Assembly (NCBI RefSeq): GCF_004571025.1 | Contig: NZ_SPQT01000019.1 | Span: 1-64,000 of the forward strand | Reading direction: 5' to 3' | Source: Bradyrhizobium niftali | GTDB taxonomy: Bacteria; Pseudomonadota; Alphaproteobacteria; Rhizobiales; Xanthobacteraceae | DNA: 64,000 bases | Shown: one piece after another, positions 16,987-25,953 of the stretch | Position numbering within the stretch: position 1 is the first letter of the stretch | Layout of the letters: every line of letters begins with the position of its first letter | Notes under the pieces: generated by a model | Told to the model about the DNA's origin: nothing | Seen by the model: the letters and a program-made list of their open reading frames with translations, nothing else | Database searches by the model: none | Made by a program: the position numbers and the translations under genes

Positions 16987-17694
16987 ATGGTGTCTGCGGA
17001 TCCATTCCGGAACGCTTTTCTCAAGTCGCTGAGGCCAGCCGACTTCGCGGCCATGCGCCCGCATCTCAAGGCCGTCGAGCTTCTGGAGGGGGCTTCGGTG
17101 ATCGAGCTTGGCCAAACCGTTGCGTGGGCTCATTTTCCGCTGACCGCCGTCGTGTCTCTCGTTGTCGAACTTGAAGCGGGAGAACGGATCGAAGTGGCGT
17201 TGGTCGGCCCTGACGGCATCTTGGGTACTTTTGGCGTATTGGGAGAGCCCGTCGCACTGGTTCACGCGGTCGTGTTGGTGCCGGGTATGGCTCTGCAGGT
17301 CGAAGCTGCCCGCCTTCGCGCTCTCGCGCAGCAGAGTGTCGAGTTCCGGGATGGCCTGACGCGTCACAGTCAGGCCCTGTTCGTTCAGGCCCAGCAATCC
17401 GTGGGCTGCAATGCATCCCACACCGTCGAGGCGAGATTGGCGCGATGGCTCTTGCGTGTTCGGGATCTATCCGGCAGCGACCGCTTCAAGCTCACGCAGG
17501 AATTGATGGCCGAGATGATCGGGGTTCGCCGGAACAGCGTCTCGTTCGTCGCCCATGCTCTCCAGGAAGCGAACGTCATTCGATTCAGCCGCGGTCACAT
17601 CGAGATCGTCAACGCCGCCGAGCTCAACAAGGCCACCTGCGAATGCTACCGTGCGGTGAAGCTGCAATACAAGCGGCTTCGTTTTTCCGACTGA
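16987..17694 (+). CDS. Crp/Fnr-family transcriptional regulator
   Basis: A 235-residue regulator: N-terminal cyclic-nucleotide-binding-like barrel (about 20-130), then a C-terminal winged helix (about 150-220) with the recognition segment LTQELMAEMIGVRRNSVSFV. It lacks the N-terminal cysteine cluster of FNR and does not show a clear cAMP phosphate-binding cassette, so the effector is unknown. A C-terminal ATCECYRAVKLQYKRL stretch is typical of a Rhizobiales subgroup. The 197 bases upstream contain no recognised element. Its targets cannot be inferred. Confidence 0.88.
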   Translation: MVSADPFRNAFLKSLRPADFAAMRPHLKAVELLEGASVIELGQTVAWAHFPLTAVVSLVVELEAGERIEVALVGPDGILGTFGVLGEPVALVHAVVLVPGMALQVEAARLRALAQQSVEFRDGLTRHSQALFVQAQQSVGCNASHTVEARLARWLLRVRDLSGSDRFKLTQELMAEMIGVRRNSVSFVAHALQEANVIRFSRGHIEIVNAAELNKATCECYRAVKLQYKRLRFSD

Positions 17695-17719
17695 AGAACG
17701 ATCCGCGGAGCGAGCAAGC

Positions 17720-17980
17720 TCACCCGTATCTCAGCTTCATCACCAGAATGCCGCCGGCGAGCAGCATGGTGACGGCGTTCGAGGCGATCAGCGGGGCGTC
17801 GCCGCTGAGCAGGCCGTAGGCGAGCCAGAGCGCCAGGCCCAGCACCATGACCAGAAACATGCCGAGCGAGATATCCTCGGTCGAGCGGGTCTTCCAGAGC
17901 TTGATGAATTGCGGCGCGTAGGCGACGGTGGTGCAGGTGGCTGCGGCAAAGCCGAGCAGCTTGATCAAGAACGGGTCCAT
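17720..17980 (-). CDS. SemiSWEET sugar transporter
   Basis: An 86-residue protein with three predicted membrane helices (about 7-25, 38-58, 64-82) and the PQ motif in AYAPQFIKLWKTRSTEDISL. It is one half of the SWEET fold and functions as a dimer moving sugars by facilitated diffusion across the inner membrane. The sequence is close to the SemiSWEET described from Bradyrhizobium, reported to transport sucrose. It lies 45 bases downstream of glgA on the same strand, hinting at coordination with glycogen metabolism. Confidence 0.9.
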   Translation of the reverse strand: MDPFLIKLLGFAAATCTTVAYAPQFIKLWKTRSTEDISLGMFLVMVLGLALWLAYGLLSGDAPLIASNAVTMLLAGGILVMKLRYG

Positions 17981-18025
17981 GCCGATCCTATAACATGGAT
18001 TCGGCGCGCCCTCAGCCGGTACGTG

Positions 18026-19483
18026 CTAGGCGCGGCGTGATTCGATCAGGCTCCGATACAGCGCAGCATAGTCCCCGGCGCGGTTGCGCCAGGAGACGTC
18101 GGTCGCAAGGCCGTTTCGTTGCAGGCGCCGCCAGGTCAGCTTGTCGTGGAAGGCCGTGTTGGCCTTGCGTAGCGTGCCGGCGAGGGCATCCGCCGTGACG
18201 GGTGCGAACTTGAAGCCGGTGGCATCGCGGCCGGACGCATCGGCTTCGCCGATGTCGACGATGGTATCCTCGAGACCGCCGACGCGGGAGACGATCGGCA
18301 CGGCGCCATAGCGCAGCGCGCAGAGCTGGGTCAGGCCGCACGGCTCGAATCGCGACGGCACGATGAGCGCGTCCGAGCCCGCCTGGATCAGATGAGCGAG
18401 GATCTCGTCGTAGCCGATCACGACCCCGATCCGGCCGGGATTGGCGCGCGCCGCCGCCTGATAGCGGTCCTGAAGATCGCGGTCGCCGCTGCCGAGCAGT
18501 GCGAGCTGCATGCCTTCGCCCAAAATGGTCGGAATGGCCTCGAGCAGGAGATCGAGCCCTTTCTGCCAAGACAGCCGGCTGATGACGCCGAGCAGGGGGG
18601 CTTCGTCCGCGGAATCGAGATTGAATTGTTGCTGAAGCACCGCCTTGTTCGCAGCCCGGAATGCGAGATCTTCCGCACTGAAGCGATAGGCGATGTGCGA
18701 ATCGGCCTGCGGATTCCACACTGCGATGTCGATGCCGTTGAGGATTCCGCTCAATGCGCCCGCGCGTGCGCGCAAGAGGCCGCCGAGCCCCATGCCGCCC
18801 TCGTCACTCTGGATCTCCCGCGCATAGGTCGGCGACACCGTCGTGATGCGATCGGCGAATTGCAGGCCGGCCTTCAGGAAGCTGATGCCGCCGAAATATT
18901 CGAGGCCGTTGACGTCGAGGGAGCTCCACGGCAGGCCGATCGCACTGATCAGCTCGGGAGCGAACTTGCCCTGATAGGCCATGTTGTGGATCGTCATCAC
19001 GGTGCCGGGCCGCGGCCGATTGTCGTAGTGCAGATAGGCCGGCGCGAGCCCGGCCTGCCAGTCATGGGCGTGTACGATGTCGGGCACGAAGGCCGGCACG
19101 AGGCCGTGGCCGATGTCGGCCGCCACGCGCGACAGCGCCGCAAAGCGCACGCCGTTGTCCGGCCAGTCGACACCTTCGGCCGTGACATAAGGGTTGCCCG
19201 GCCGCGCATAGAGATGCGGCACGTCGAGCACGAACAGGTCGAGCCCGTCATGCGCGCCGGCGAGCAGCCGGCCCGGCCCGCCGAAATAGTCCGGCCAGCG
19301 CCGGATTTCCTCCGCGCCGGAGACCAGCCGCATCACTTCGGGATAGCCCGGCATCAGGGTGCGCATCTCGACAGCATGCGCCTTCAGGGCAATCGGCAGC
19401 GCACCGGCGACATCCGCGAGGCCGCCGGTCTTGACGATGGGATAGACTTCAGAGGCGACCGCGAGGACGCGAACAGGCATCAT
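18026..19483 (-). CDS. glgA: Glycogen synthase (ADP-glucose)
   Basis: A 485-residue GT5-family enzyme that transfers glucose from ADP-glucose to the growing glycogen chain in the cytosol. The N-terminal ADP-glucose-binding motif KTGGLADVAGALP (18-30) is intact, as are HAHDWQAGL, TIHNMAYQG, GVISRLSWQKG and the C-terminal PSRFEPCGLTQLCALRYG with the catalytic Glu. The length is normal. The start overlaps the end of glgC by 4 bases, so the two are co-transcribed and probably translationally coupled. Confidence 0.96.
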   Translation of the reverse strand: MMPVRVLAVASEVYPIVKTGGLADVAGALPIALKAHAVEMRTLMPGYPEVMRLVSGAEEIRRWPDYFGGPGRLLAGAHDGLDLFVLDVPHLYARPGNPYVTAEGVDWPDNGVRFAALSRVAADIGHGLVPAFVPDIVHAHDWQAGLAPAYLHYDNRPRPGTVMTIHNMAYQGKFAPELISAIGLPWSSLDVNGLEYFGGISFLKAGLQFADRITTVSPTYAREIQSDEGGMGLGGLLRARAGALSGILNGIDIAVWNPQADSHIAYRFSAEDLAFRAANKAVLQQQFNLDSADEAPLLGVISRLSWQKGLDLLLEAIPTILGEGMQLALLGSGDRDLQDRYQAAARANPGRIGVVIGYDEILAHLIQAGSDALIVPSRFEPCGLTQLCALRYGAVPIVSRVGGLEDTIVDIGEADASGRDATGFKFAPVTADALAGTLRKANTAFHDKLTWRRLQRNGLATDVSWRNRAGDYAALYRSLIESRRA

Positions 19484-20742
19484 GTATTGAGCCTGTCGAT
19501 CATCGGCTGGGTGATGAGGGAAATGCCCTGCTCGGTGGTGCGGAAGCGCTTTGCATCGAGTTCGGGATCCTCGCCGATGACGAGCCCCTCGGGGATCTCG
19601 ACGCCGCGGTCGATCACGACATTCTTAAGCCGCGCGCCGCGCCCGACATTCACATAGGGCATGATCACGGCGTTCTCGACATTGGCGTAGGAGTTGATGC
19701 GCACGCCGGTGAACAGCAGTGAACGGCGCAGCGAGGCGCCGGAGATGATGCAGCCGCCCGAGACCAGCGAGCTGACGGCCTGGCCGCGCCGGCTCTCCTC
19801 GTCATGGACGAACTTGGCGGGCGGCGTGATCTCCGAGTAGGACCAGATCGGCCAGGCCCGGTCGAACAGGTCGAGCTCCGGCACCACGTCGGTAAGGTCG
19901 ATATTGGCCGCCCAATAGGCGTCGACCGTGCCGACGTCGCGCCAATAGGAGCGGGGATCGCTGCCGGAACGGACGCAGGAGCTGGAAAACTGGTGCGCGA
20001 TCGCGCGGCCGTTCTTGACGATGTAGGGAATGATGTCCTTGCCGAAATCGTGGTTGGACTTCGGATCCTCGGCGTCGCGTTTGAGCTGATCGAACAGGAA
20101 TTTCGCATCGAACACGTAGATGCCCATGCTGGCGAGCGAGACGTCCGGCTTGCCCGGCATCGGCGGCGGATCTTTCGGCTTTTCCAGGAATTCCTGGATC
20201 CAGCCGTTCTCGTCGATATGCATGATGCCGAAGCCGGAGGATTCGGCGCGCGGCATTTCGAGGCAGCCGACGGTGACGTCAGCGCCGCTGTCGACGTGCT
20301 GGCGCAGCATCACCTCGTAGTCCATCTTGTAAATGTGGTCGCCGGCGAGCACGACGATGAAGCGGGCGTTGTGCGACTCGATGATGTCGATGTTCTGGTA
20401 GATCGCGTCCGCCGTGCCGACATACCACATGTTCTCGGAGACACGCTGGCTCGCGGGCAGGATGTCAAAGCTCTCGTTGCGCTCCGGGCGGAAGAAGTTC
20501 CAGCCCATCTGAAGATGCCGGATCAGGCTGTGCGCCTTGTACTGGGTGGCGACCGCGATGCGGCGGATGCCCGAGTTCACCGCGTTCGACAGCGCGAAAT
20601 CGATGATGCGGGACTTGCCGCCGAAATAGACCGCGGGCTTGGCGCGCCGGTCGGTCAGCTCCAGAAGCCGGCTGCCGCGTCCGCCAGCCAGGACGAACGC
20701 CAGCGCCTGACGGGCGAGCGGCTCATTTCCGACGGCACTCAT
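19480..20742 (-). CDS. glgC: Glucose-1-phosphate adenylyltransferase
   Basis: A 420-residue ADP-glucose pyrophosphorylase making the glycogen precursor from glucose-1-phosphate and ATP. Seen are the nucleotide loop AGGRGSRLLELTDRRAKPAV with FGGKSRIIDFALSN, the sugar-phosphate region, VVLAGDHIYKMDYEVM, and the C-terminal left-handed helix region. Family members are allosterically controlled by glycolytic intermediates. It is the first gene of the glgC-glgA operon. No branching enzyme, phosphorylase or debranching gene is in the window. Confidence 0.96.
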   Translation of the reverse strand: MSAVGNEPLARQALAFVLAGGRGSRLLELTDRRAKPAVYFGGKSRIIDFALSNAVNSGIRRIAVATQYKAHSLIRHLQMGWNFFRPERNESFDILPASQRVSENMWYVGTADAIYQNIDIIESHNARFIVVLAGDHIYKMDYEVMLRQHVDSGADVTVGCLEMPRAESSGFGIMHIDENGWIQEFLEKPKDPPPMPGKPDVSLASMGIYVFDAKFLFDQLKRDAEDPKSNHDFGKDIIPYIVKNGRAIAHQFSSSCVRSGSDPRSYWRDVGTVDAYWAANIDLTDVVPELDLFDRAWPIWSYSEITPPAKFVHDEESRRGQAVSSLVSGGCIISGASLRRSLLFTGVRINSYANVENAVIMPYVNVGRGARLKNVVIDRGVEIPEGLVIGEDPELDAKRFRTTEQGISLITQPMIDRLNT

Positions 20743-21078
20743 GTCATCCTCCCACTCTTCTCTGGCGCAAGCCGGAGCCCTCGCGAGATGCCTCTCGGCC
20801 GCGCACCCATTGGAACCGATAGTAACGGTACGAATAGTAAATCGGGAAGGAGGTTGTTGGTTGCGAACGCGCGGGAAGCTTAATGCTTTGCCGTGGTCAT
20901 CGGCCGTCGGCGTCGTCGCGCCACGTGCCGCCTCCCGGCGCCCCGCTGATCATATTTGAGGCATGCACGGGCTCTCTTGTGCGCCGCACGCAAAATCGAG
21001 GCTTTGACTTGGCGCCGGGATGCCCGATCATGGTGAGTGTTCCTTTTCCAAATGAAACGTCAGACAAGGAGCAAGACG
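20743..21078. other. Divergent intergenic region, no gene seen
   Basis: 336 bases separate glgC from the Gly/Tyr-rich protein gene. It presumably contains both promoters. I saw no convincing operator, repeat or small gene; short forward frames crossing it look like shadows. Confidence 0.4.
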
Positions 21079-21489
21079 ATGAGGATCTGGACAACGGCAA
21101 TTGCCTGTTCGCTGGCGGGCGTGGTCATCGCCAGCCATATCGAGCAGGTGGCGGCAGCCCCGCTGCCGACCAACGTCGCGGCCATGAAGGCAGCGGCCGG
21201 CGACGACGTCACGCAGGTGCACTGGCGTGGCGGCGGCTGGGGATGGGGTCTCGGCGGCCTCGCGGCCGGTGCGATCATCGGCGGCGCCATCGCCAGCAGC
21301 GCGCCTTACGGCTACGGCTATTATGGCGGCGGCCCGTATTACGGTGGCTATGGTTATCCGGGATATGGCTATGGTTATGCGCCGGCCTATTACGGCTACG
21401 GGCCAGCCTATCCCCGCTATTACGGCTATCGTCGGTACTATCGGCCCTACTACGGTTACTACCGGCCGTACTACCGCGCCTATTGGTGA
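21079..21489 (+). CDS. Secreted Gly/Tyr-rich protein (136 aa)
   Basis: A 136-residue protein, started at ATG 21079 after AAGGAGCAAGACG; an earlier ATG at 21037 is less likely. The N-terminal segment MRIWTTAIACSLAGVVIASH ends in a Sec-type cleavage region (VAAA). After a short linker comes GGGWGWGLGGLAAGAIIGGA, which could be a glycine-zipper membrane segment. The C-terminal 60 residues are almost only Tyr, Gly, Pro and Arg (YGYGYYGGGPYYGGYGY and similar). Comparable proteins are common in rhizobia as exported proteins of unknown function, possibly structural or surface-associated. Confidence 0.8.
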   Translation: MRIWTTAIACSLAGVVIASHIEQVAAAPLPTNVAAMKAAAGDDVTQVHWRGGGWGWGLGGLAAGAIIGGAIASSAPYGYGYYGGGPYYGGYGYPGYGYGYAPAYYGYGPAYPRYYGYRRYYRPYYGYYRPYYRAYW

Positions 21490-21492
21490 GGG

Positions 21493-21591
21493 CTAGAGCG
21501 AGAGCCACACGATCAGGCTCATGCAGGCGAAATGCGCGAGCACGATCGCGGCGAGATGCAGCGGGCCGGCCTTGAGGCGAAGCCTGTGCAT
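21493..21591 (-). CDS. Possible small membrane peptide (32 aa)
   Basis: A 32-codon frame begins 14 bases after the stop of the sulfonate-binding-protein gene and reads MHRLRLKAGPLHLAAIVLAH followed by FACMSLIVWLSL: a short basic head and one hydrophobic helix. GGCGGG precedes the ATG. It would fit a small inner-membrane protein co-transcribed with the binding protein, but its length and lack of recognised homologues make this tentative. Confidence 0.3.
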   Translation of the reverse strand: MHRLRLKAGPLHLAAIVLAHFACMSLIVWLSL

Positions 21592-21605
21592 CCCGCCGTC
21601 TCCGC

Positions 21606-22592
21606 CTAGTTCGATCCCGCGGCCGCGGCGGTGAAGCTGCGGTCGACGGCCTGGTTGACGTCGAGCTTCTTCGGCAGGATGCCGTAGCGCGTCGAGCGGT
21701 CCGAAGCTGCCTGGATCTCCTTCACCACGTTCTCGTCGATCACGATCGGGCTGGTGCGCTGCGCGGTGTAGGCCGACAGCAGCACGTCCTCCGGCAGCCT
21801 GGTCAGCTCGGCCGTGCTCCTGGCGTATTCGGCAACATGATCCAGCGACCACAGCCGTGCCTTGTTCAACCGCTGCACGAGGTCGTGCACGGCCGCGCGC
21901 TTGATGGCGATGGCATTGTCGGAAGCGACGATGAAGGTGATGGTCGGTGTCAGGCCTTCGCCGTCGGCGATCACGCGGGCCTTGTCCTTCAGCGTCGCGA
22001 AGGAGACGTAGGGCTCCCACACCGCCCAGGCGTCGATCGAGCCGGCGACCAGCGCGATCTTGGCATCCACGGGACCGAGCGGCGCGAAGGTCGCGTCCTC
22101 CAGCTTGATCTGCGCCTTCTCCAGCGTCGCGTCGATCAGGAACTGGCCCCAGCCGCCGCGCGTGCCGGCGAGGCGCTTGCCCCTGAGGTCGGCCGCCGAT
22201 CTGATCGGCGAATCCTGGCGCACGAGGATCGCCTGCGTCTTCGCATCCGAGCGCGTGCCGCCGATCGCCTTGATCGGCGCACCCGCCGCATAGACCGACA
22301 GGAAGGAGAGATCGCCGGTGTAGCCGACGTCGAGCGCGCCGGCGTTGAGCGCTTCGAGAATTGGAGCTGCAGCCGGGAATTCCGACCATTCGATCTTGTA
22401 GGGCAGGTCCTTCGCGTAGCCGGAGATCTCCAGCAGCGAGCGATTGCCGCCCTTCTGGTCGCCGACGCGCAGCACGACGGCGTCGGCCGCGAGCGATGCG
22501 GCCGCCGTCGACAAGGTGATGGCGGCGGCCAACAGCGAGGCCGCAAGTCGGCGCGTGATCGAATGATCGAGAGAGGAGGAGTTGATGCTCAT
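21606..22592 (-). CDS. Sulfonate-type ABC transporter substrate-binding protein (SsuA-like)
   Basis: A 328-residue periplasmic binding protein, started at ATG 22592 (GAGAGGAGGAG just inside; the open frame runs further upstream without similarity). The signal peptide ends near SLAA-DA. The mature protein begins VVLRVGDQKGGNRSLLEISG and includes EWSEFPAAAPILEALNAGAL, DLRGKRLAGTRGGWGQFLI and GSIDAWAVWEPYV, the aliphatic-sulfonate-binding pattern. It is a clear paralogue of the protein at 28247-29185. It is divergent from the ABC operon at 23071, which probably supplies its permease and ATPase. Confidence 0.87.
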   Translation of the reverse strand: MSINSSSLDHSITRRLAASLLAAAITLSTAAASLAADAVVLRVGDQKGGNRSLLEISGYAKDLPYKIEWSEFPAAAPILEALNAGALDVGYTGDLSFLSVYAAGAPIKAIGGTRSDAKTQAILVRQDSPIRSAADLRGKRLAGTRGGWGQFLIDATLEKAQIKLEDATFAPLGPVDAKIALVAGSIDAWAVWEPYVSFATLKDKARVIADGEGLTPTITFIVASDNAIAIKRAAVHDLVQRLNKARLWSLDHVAEYARSTAELTRLPEDVLLSAYTAQRTSPIVIDENVVKEIQAASDRSTRYGILPKKLDVNQAVDRSFTAAAAGSN

Positions 22593-23070
22593 GTGATCTG
22601 TCTTGTTGGTTTGCTCACGGCGCGTGAGCGAACGATGCAGCGGGACGATCAAGTCTATGAGCGCGCGACGTGCAGTCAATGAAATCACCGTCCGTATTGC
22701 GCCTGCGCCAGGCAACGACGTTTCAGTGAAGCGTTGTTTTCGAGAACGTGCGGCGTGCGCGGCCGATGCTGCGCAAGAATGAAGCAGGGGAGGGAGTCGC
22801 AAGGGCTCTCTGTCAACCGATGCATCGACGGAAATCGTTTCATCGTTCCTGCACGCGCCGGTGGAGAGAATGACTTTGCCTCGCGCCACATTCGAAATTC
22901 CATTTCATTGACGATGGGCCAGGCGCGCCGCATGATTTGCGCATCGCATCAACGCGGCACGGGAAGCGCCGCCGAAAAGATATTCTCTCAACGCAGCTCC
23001 GCACGGAATATGCGCAACGTGAAGCGTTGCGCGAATGGCGGAGCCGTGCCAGCGCAGGAGCAAGGGGCCG
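22593..23070. promoter_or_regulatory. Divergent control region of the organosulfur cluster
   Basis: 478 bases without a convincing gene lie between two divergent binding-protein genes. The 11-mer GTGAAGCGTTG occurs twice, at 22726-22736 and 23019-23029. The second copy is part of a perfect inverted repeat, GCGCAACG (23012-23019) and CGTTGCGC (23025-23032) around TGAAG. The first sits in a looser dyad (CAACG at 22713, CGTTG at 22732). A LysR-type sulfur regulator (CysB/Cbl-like) would be expected here, but the protein is not encoded in the window. Confidence 0.45.
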
Positions 23071-24171
23071 ATGAACAAGAACAACAAGCGCGGCGGATCG
23101 AGCCTCGATCGACGTCACCTGCTCCAGGCGGGGCTCGCTGCTGCTTTCGCAGCGCCGCTGGGTGCCCTCGGCGCGCAGGCCTTTGCGCCACAGGCGATCG
23201 CGCCCGGTGTCGACCTCTCGGAGTTCCCGCTGTGCCGGACGGCGGCAGATAGCCCAGCGCTCACCGGCGGGCCGCGCAAGCTGAAACTGTCGTGGAACGC
23301 CGGCGCGGTGTGCCTCGCGCCGGTCCCGGTCGCCATCGAGCACGGCTTCTTCCAGAAACACAATCTCGACGTCGATCTCGTCAACTATTCCGGCTCGACA
23401 GACCAACTGCTCGAGGCGATCGCGACCGGCAAGAGCGATGCCGGCCTCGGCATGGCGCTGCGCTGGCTGAAGCCGCTGGAGCAGGGCTTTGACGTCAAGA
23501 TCGCCGCCGGCACCCATGGCGGCTGCATGCGCGTGCTGACGCGCACCGATTCCGGGGTCGCCAAGCTCGCCGATCTCAAGGGCAAGATCGTCGCGGTCGG
23601 CGATCTCGCCGGTCCCGACAAGAACTTCTTCTCGATCCAGCTCGCCCGGCTCGGCATCGATCCGGTCAAGGACGTCGACTGGCGCGCCTATCCCGGCAAC
23701 CTTCTCAACGTCGCGGTCGAGAAGGGCGAGGTGCAGGCCTTCCTGTCGTCTGATCCGCTTGGCTATCTCTGGCTCAAGGACAGCCAGTACAAGGAGGTTG
23801 CTTCCAATCTCGACGGCGAATATCGCGACAAGAGCTGCTGCATCCTCGGCCTGCGCGGCAGCCTGGTGCGCGAGGAGCCGCAGGTCGCGCGCGCCATCAC
23901 GCAGGCGCTGCTCGATGCCGCGATGTTCACCTCGCAAAATCCGTCCGTCACGGCGAAGTCGTTCCAGCCCTACGCGCCGAAGACGGCGACGCTCGCCGAT
24001 ATCGAGGGCATGGTGCGCTACCACACCCACCACCATCATCCGGTCGGCGAGGTGCTGAAGCGCGAGCTCAAGGCCTATGCCGACGACCTCAAGAGCGTGC
24101 AGGTCTTCAAGCAGAGCACCGATACAGCCAAATTCGCGGAGCGCATCTATGTCGACGTATTCGCTGTCTGA
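23071..24171 (+). CDS. NrtA/TauA-type ABC transporter substrate-binding protein
   Basis: A 366-residue binding protein, started at ATG 23071 (AGGAGCAAGGGG upstream). The N-terminus LDRRHLLQAGLAAAFAAPLG is a probable Tat signal. The body has WNAGAVCLAPVPVAIEHGFF, GKSDAGLGMALRWLKPLEQG and KLADLKGKIVAVGDL, matching NMT1/NrtA-like proteins for nitrate, taurine or sulfonates. A CC pair (DKSCCILGLRG) and a histidine run (RYHTHHHHP) are notable and may bind metal or ligand. It differs clearly from the two SsuA-like paralogues nearby. It overlaps the permease gene by 23 bases. Confidence 0.85.
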   Translation: MNKNNKRGGSSLDRRHLLQAGLAAAFAAPLGALGAQAFAPQAIAPGVDLSEFPLCRTAADSPALTGGPRKLKLSWNAGAVCLAPVPVAIEHGFFQKHNLDVDLVNYSGSTDQLLEAIATGKSDAGLGMALRWLKPLEQGFDVKIAAGTHGGCMRVLTRTDSGVAKLADLKGKIVAVGDLAGPDKNFFSIQLARLGIDPVKDVDWRAYPGNLLNVAVEKGEVQAFLSSDPLGYLWLKDSQYKEVASNLDGEYRDKSCCILGLRGSLVREEPQVARAITQALLDAAMFTSQNPSVTAKSFQPYAPKTATLADIEGMVRYHTHHHHPVGEVLKRELKAYADDLKSVQVFKQSTDTAKFAERIYVDVFAV

Positions 24172-25171
24172 CGGCCTCGCCTCCGGCGCGCCGCGCCTCT
24201 CGCGCGCACCGCTGCTTGCGACCTGGCTCCGGGAATCCGGCGTCGGCGTTCTCGCCAGCGTCGCCTGGATCGCCTTCGGCCTGTCCTGCCTGTGGTGGGA
24301 CGATGTCGGCGACTGGTCGCGCACGCATTCGCTCGGCATTGCCGCCTTCGTCATCGCGGCCGTCGCGCTGTTCGGCACCGTCGGTGCCGACTATCTCGGC
24401 TCGGCGGGGAAGGCGTTGCACCAGCGTGCGCCCTGGCTCGTCGCGCTCGGTGCCTTCCTGACCTTGTGGGAAGTCGCCACCGCAAAGTTCGCCTGGTTGC
24501 CGCTGCCGTTCTTTCCACCGCCGCAGTCGATCATCGAGGTCTACACCGACGACCTGCCCAAGCTGCTCGACAGCGTGTTCGCCTCGGTCAAGCTCCAGCT
24601 CGGCGGTTATCTGATCGGCGCCACGGTCGGCTTCCTGACCGGCGTCTCGATCGGCTGGTCGCGCGCGGTTGGCTATTGGGTGCATCCGGTGCTGCGCTTC
24701 ATCGGCCCGCTGCCGGCGACCGCCTGGCTGCCGATTGCCTTCTTCACCTTCCCGTCGAGCTGGAGTGCCTCGACCTTCCTGATCGCGCTCGCGACCGGCT
24801 TCCCCGTCACCGTGCTGACCTGGTCGGGCGTCGCGAGCGTCAGCAACGCCTATTACGACGTCGCGCGCACGCTGGGCGCAAAGCCGTCCTTCCTGGTGCT
24901 GAAGGTCGCGATCCCCGCGGCTCTCCCGCATGTCTTCGTCGGCCTGTTCATGGGGCTCGGCTCGTCCTTCGCGGTGCTGGTCGTCGCCGAGATGATCGGC
25001 GTCAAGGCCGGCCTCGGCTGGTACCTGCAATGGGCGCAGGGCTGGGCCGCTTACGCCAACATGTACGCAGCGCTGATCGTGATGTCGCTGCTCTGCTCCG
25101 GCGCGATCACGCTGCTGTTCGCGATCCGCGACCGCCTGCTGGTCTGGCAGAAGGGGACCGTGAAATGGTAG
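24149..25171 (+). CDS. ABC transporter permease, SsuC/TauC type
   Basis: A 340-residue inner-membrane permease, started at ATG 24149 inside the upstream gene. Two extra hydrophobic segments precede the usual six-helix BPD_transp_1 core, so it is longer than the typical 250-280 residues. The EAA loop region reads YYDVARTLGAKPSFLVLKVAIP, with AALPHVFVGLFMGLGSSF following, as in sulfonate/nitrate permeases. It overlaps the ATPase gene by 7 bases. It is the only permease in the cluster and probably serves all three binding proteins. Confidence 0.88.
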   Translation: MSTYSLSDGLASGAPRLSRAPLLATWLRESGVGVLASVAWIAFGLSCLWWDDVGDWSRTHSLGIAAFVIAAVALFGTVGADYLGSAGKALHQRAPWLVALGAFLTLWEVATAKFAWLPLPFFPPPQSIIEVYTDDLPKLLDSVFASVKLQLGGYLIGATVGFLTGVSIGWSRAVGYWVHPVLRFIGPLPATAWLPIAFFTFPSSWSASTFLIALATGFPVTVLTWSGVASVSNAYYDVARTLGAKPSFLVLKVAIPAALPHVFVGLFMGLGSSFAVLVVAEMIGVKAGLGWYLQWAQGWAAYANMYAALIVMSLLCSGAITLLFAIRDRLLVWQKGTVKW

Positions 25172-25953
25172 CCACAGTCGCGCTGGCCGAAGTCGCCACT
25201 GGCGCCGCGCTCGACATCGAGCAGGTCAGCCACGCCTTCGACATCGACGGTGCCGAGCTGCCGGTGCTCAGCGACGTCAGCATCGCGGTCGAGCCCGGCG
25301 AGTTTGTCGCGCTGCTCGGTCCGTCCGGCTGCGGCAAGTCGACCTTGCTGCGCCTCGTCGCGGGCCTCGACAAGCCCAAGGCAGGGACGCTGCGTGAGGA
25401 CGAGGCCCGCATCACCCGGCCGCATCCCTCCCGCGTGGTCGTGTTCCAGGATCCGACCCTGTTTCCCTGGCGGTCGGTCTGGGACAACGTCGCCCTGGGC
25501 CTCGAGGCCCAGGGCATCCTCAAGAGCCAGCGGCAGCGCGTGGACGATGCGCTCGATCTCGTCGGGCTGTCGTCGTTTCGCAACGCCTATCCGCACCAGC
25601 TCTCCGGCGGCATGGCGCAGCGCGTCGCCTTGGCGCGTGCGCTGGTCAACGATCCCAAAATCCTGATCCTCGACGAGCCGCTGGGAAAACTCGATTCGCT
25701 CACCCGCATCACCATGCAGGCCGAGCTCGTCTCGCTGTGGCAGCGCAAGGGGTTCACCACGCTGCTGGTGACACATGATGCCGAGGAGGCCCTGGTGCTC
25801 GCCAACCGCGTCATCGTCTTCAGCGATCGCCCCGCACGCGTGAAGGCCGACATCCGCGTCGACCGGCGCTATCCGCGTCATCGCGGCGATCCGTATCTGG
25901 CCGACCTGCGCCGCCAGATCCTCGGCCTTCTGGGATTGGATGCCACGTGGTGA
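25165..25953 (+). CDS. ABC transporter ATP-binding protein, SsuB/TauB type
   Basis: A 262-residue ATPase energising the upstream permease. Walker A LGPSGCGKST (51-60), Q-loop VVVFQDPTLFPW, signature LSGGMAQRVALARAL, Walker B ILILDEPLGKLD and switch His in LVTHDAEEA are all intact. The start at 25165 overlaps the permease stop. The end overlaps the next gene by up to 7 bases, giving a tightly coupled operon. The family imports nitrate, sulfonates and taurine; the sulfonate reading comes from the neighbours. Confidence 0.93.
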   Translation: MVATVALAEVATGAALDIEQVSHAFDIDGAELPVLSDVSIAVEPGEFVALLGPSGCGKSTLLRLVAGLDKPKAGTLREDEARITRPHPSRVVVFQDPTLFPWRSVWDNVALGLEAQGILKSQRQRVDDALDLVGLSSFRNAYPHQLSGGMAQRVALARALVNDPKILILDEPLGKLDSLTRITMQAELVSLWQRKGFTTLLVTHDAEEALVLANRVIVFSDRPARVKADIRVDRRYPRHRGDPYLADLRRQILGLLGLDATW

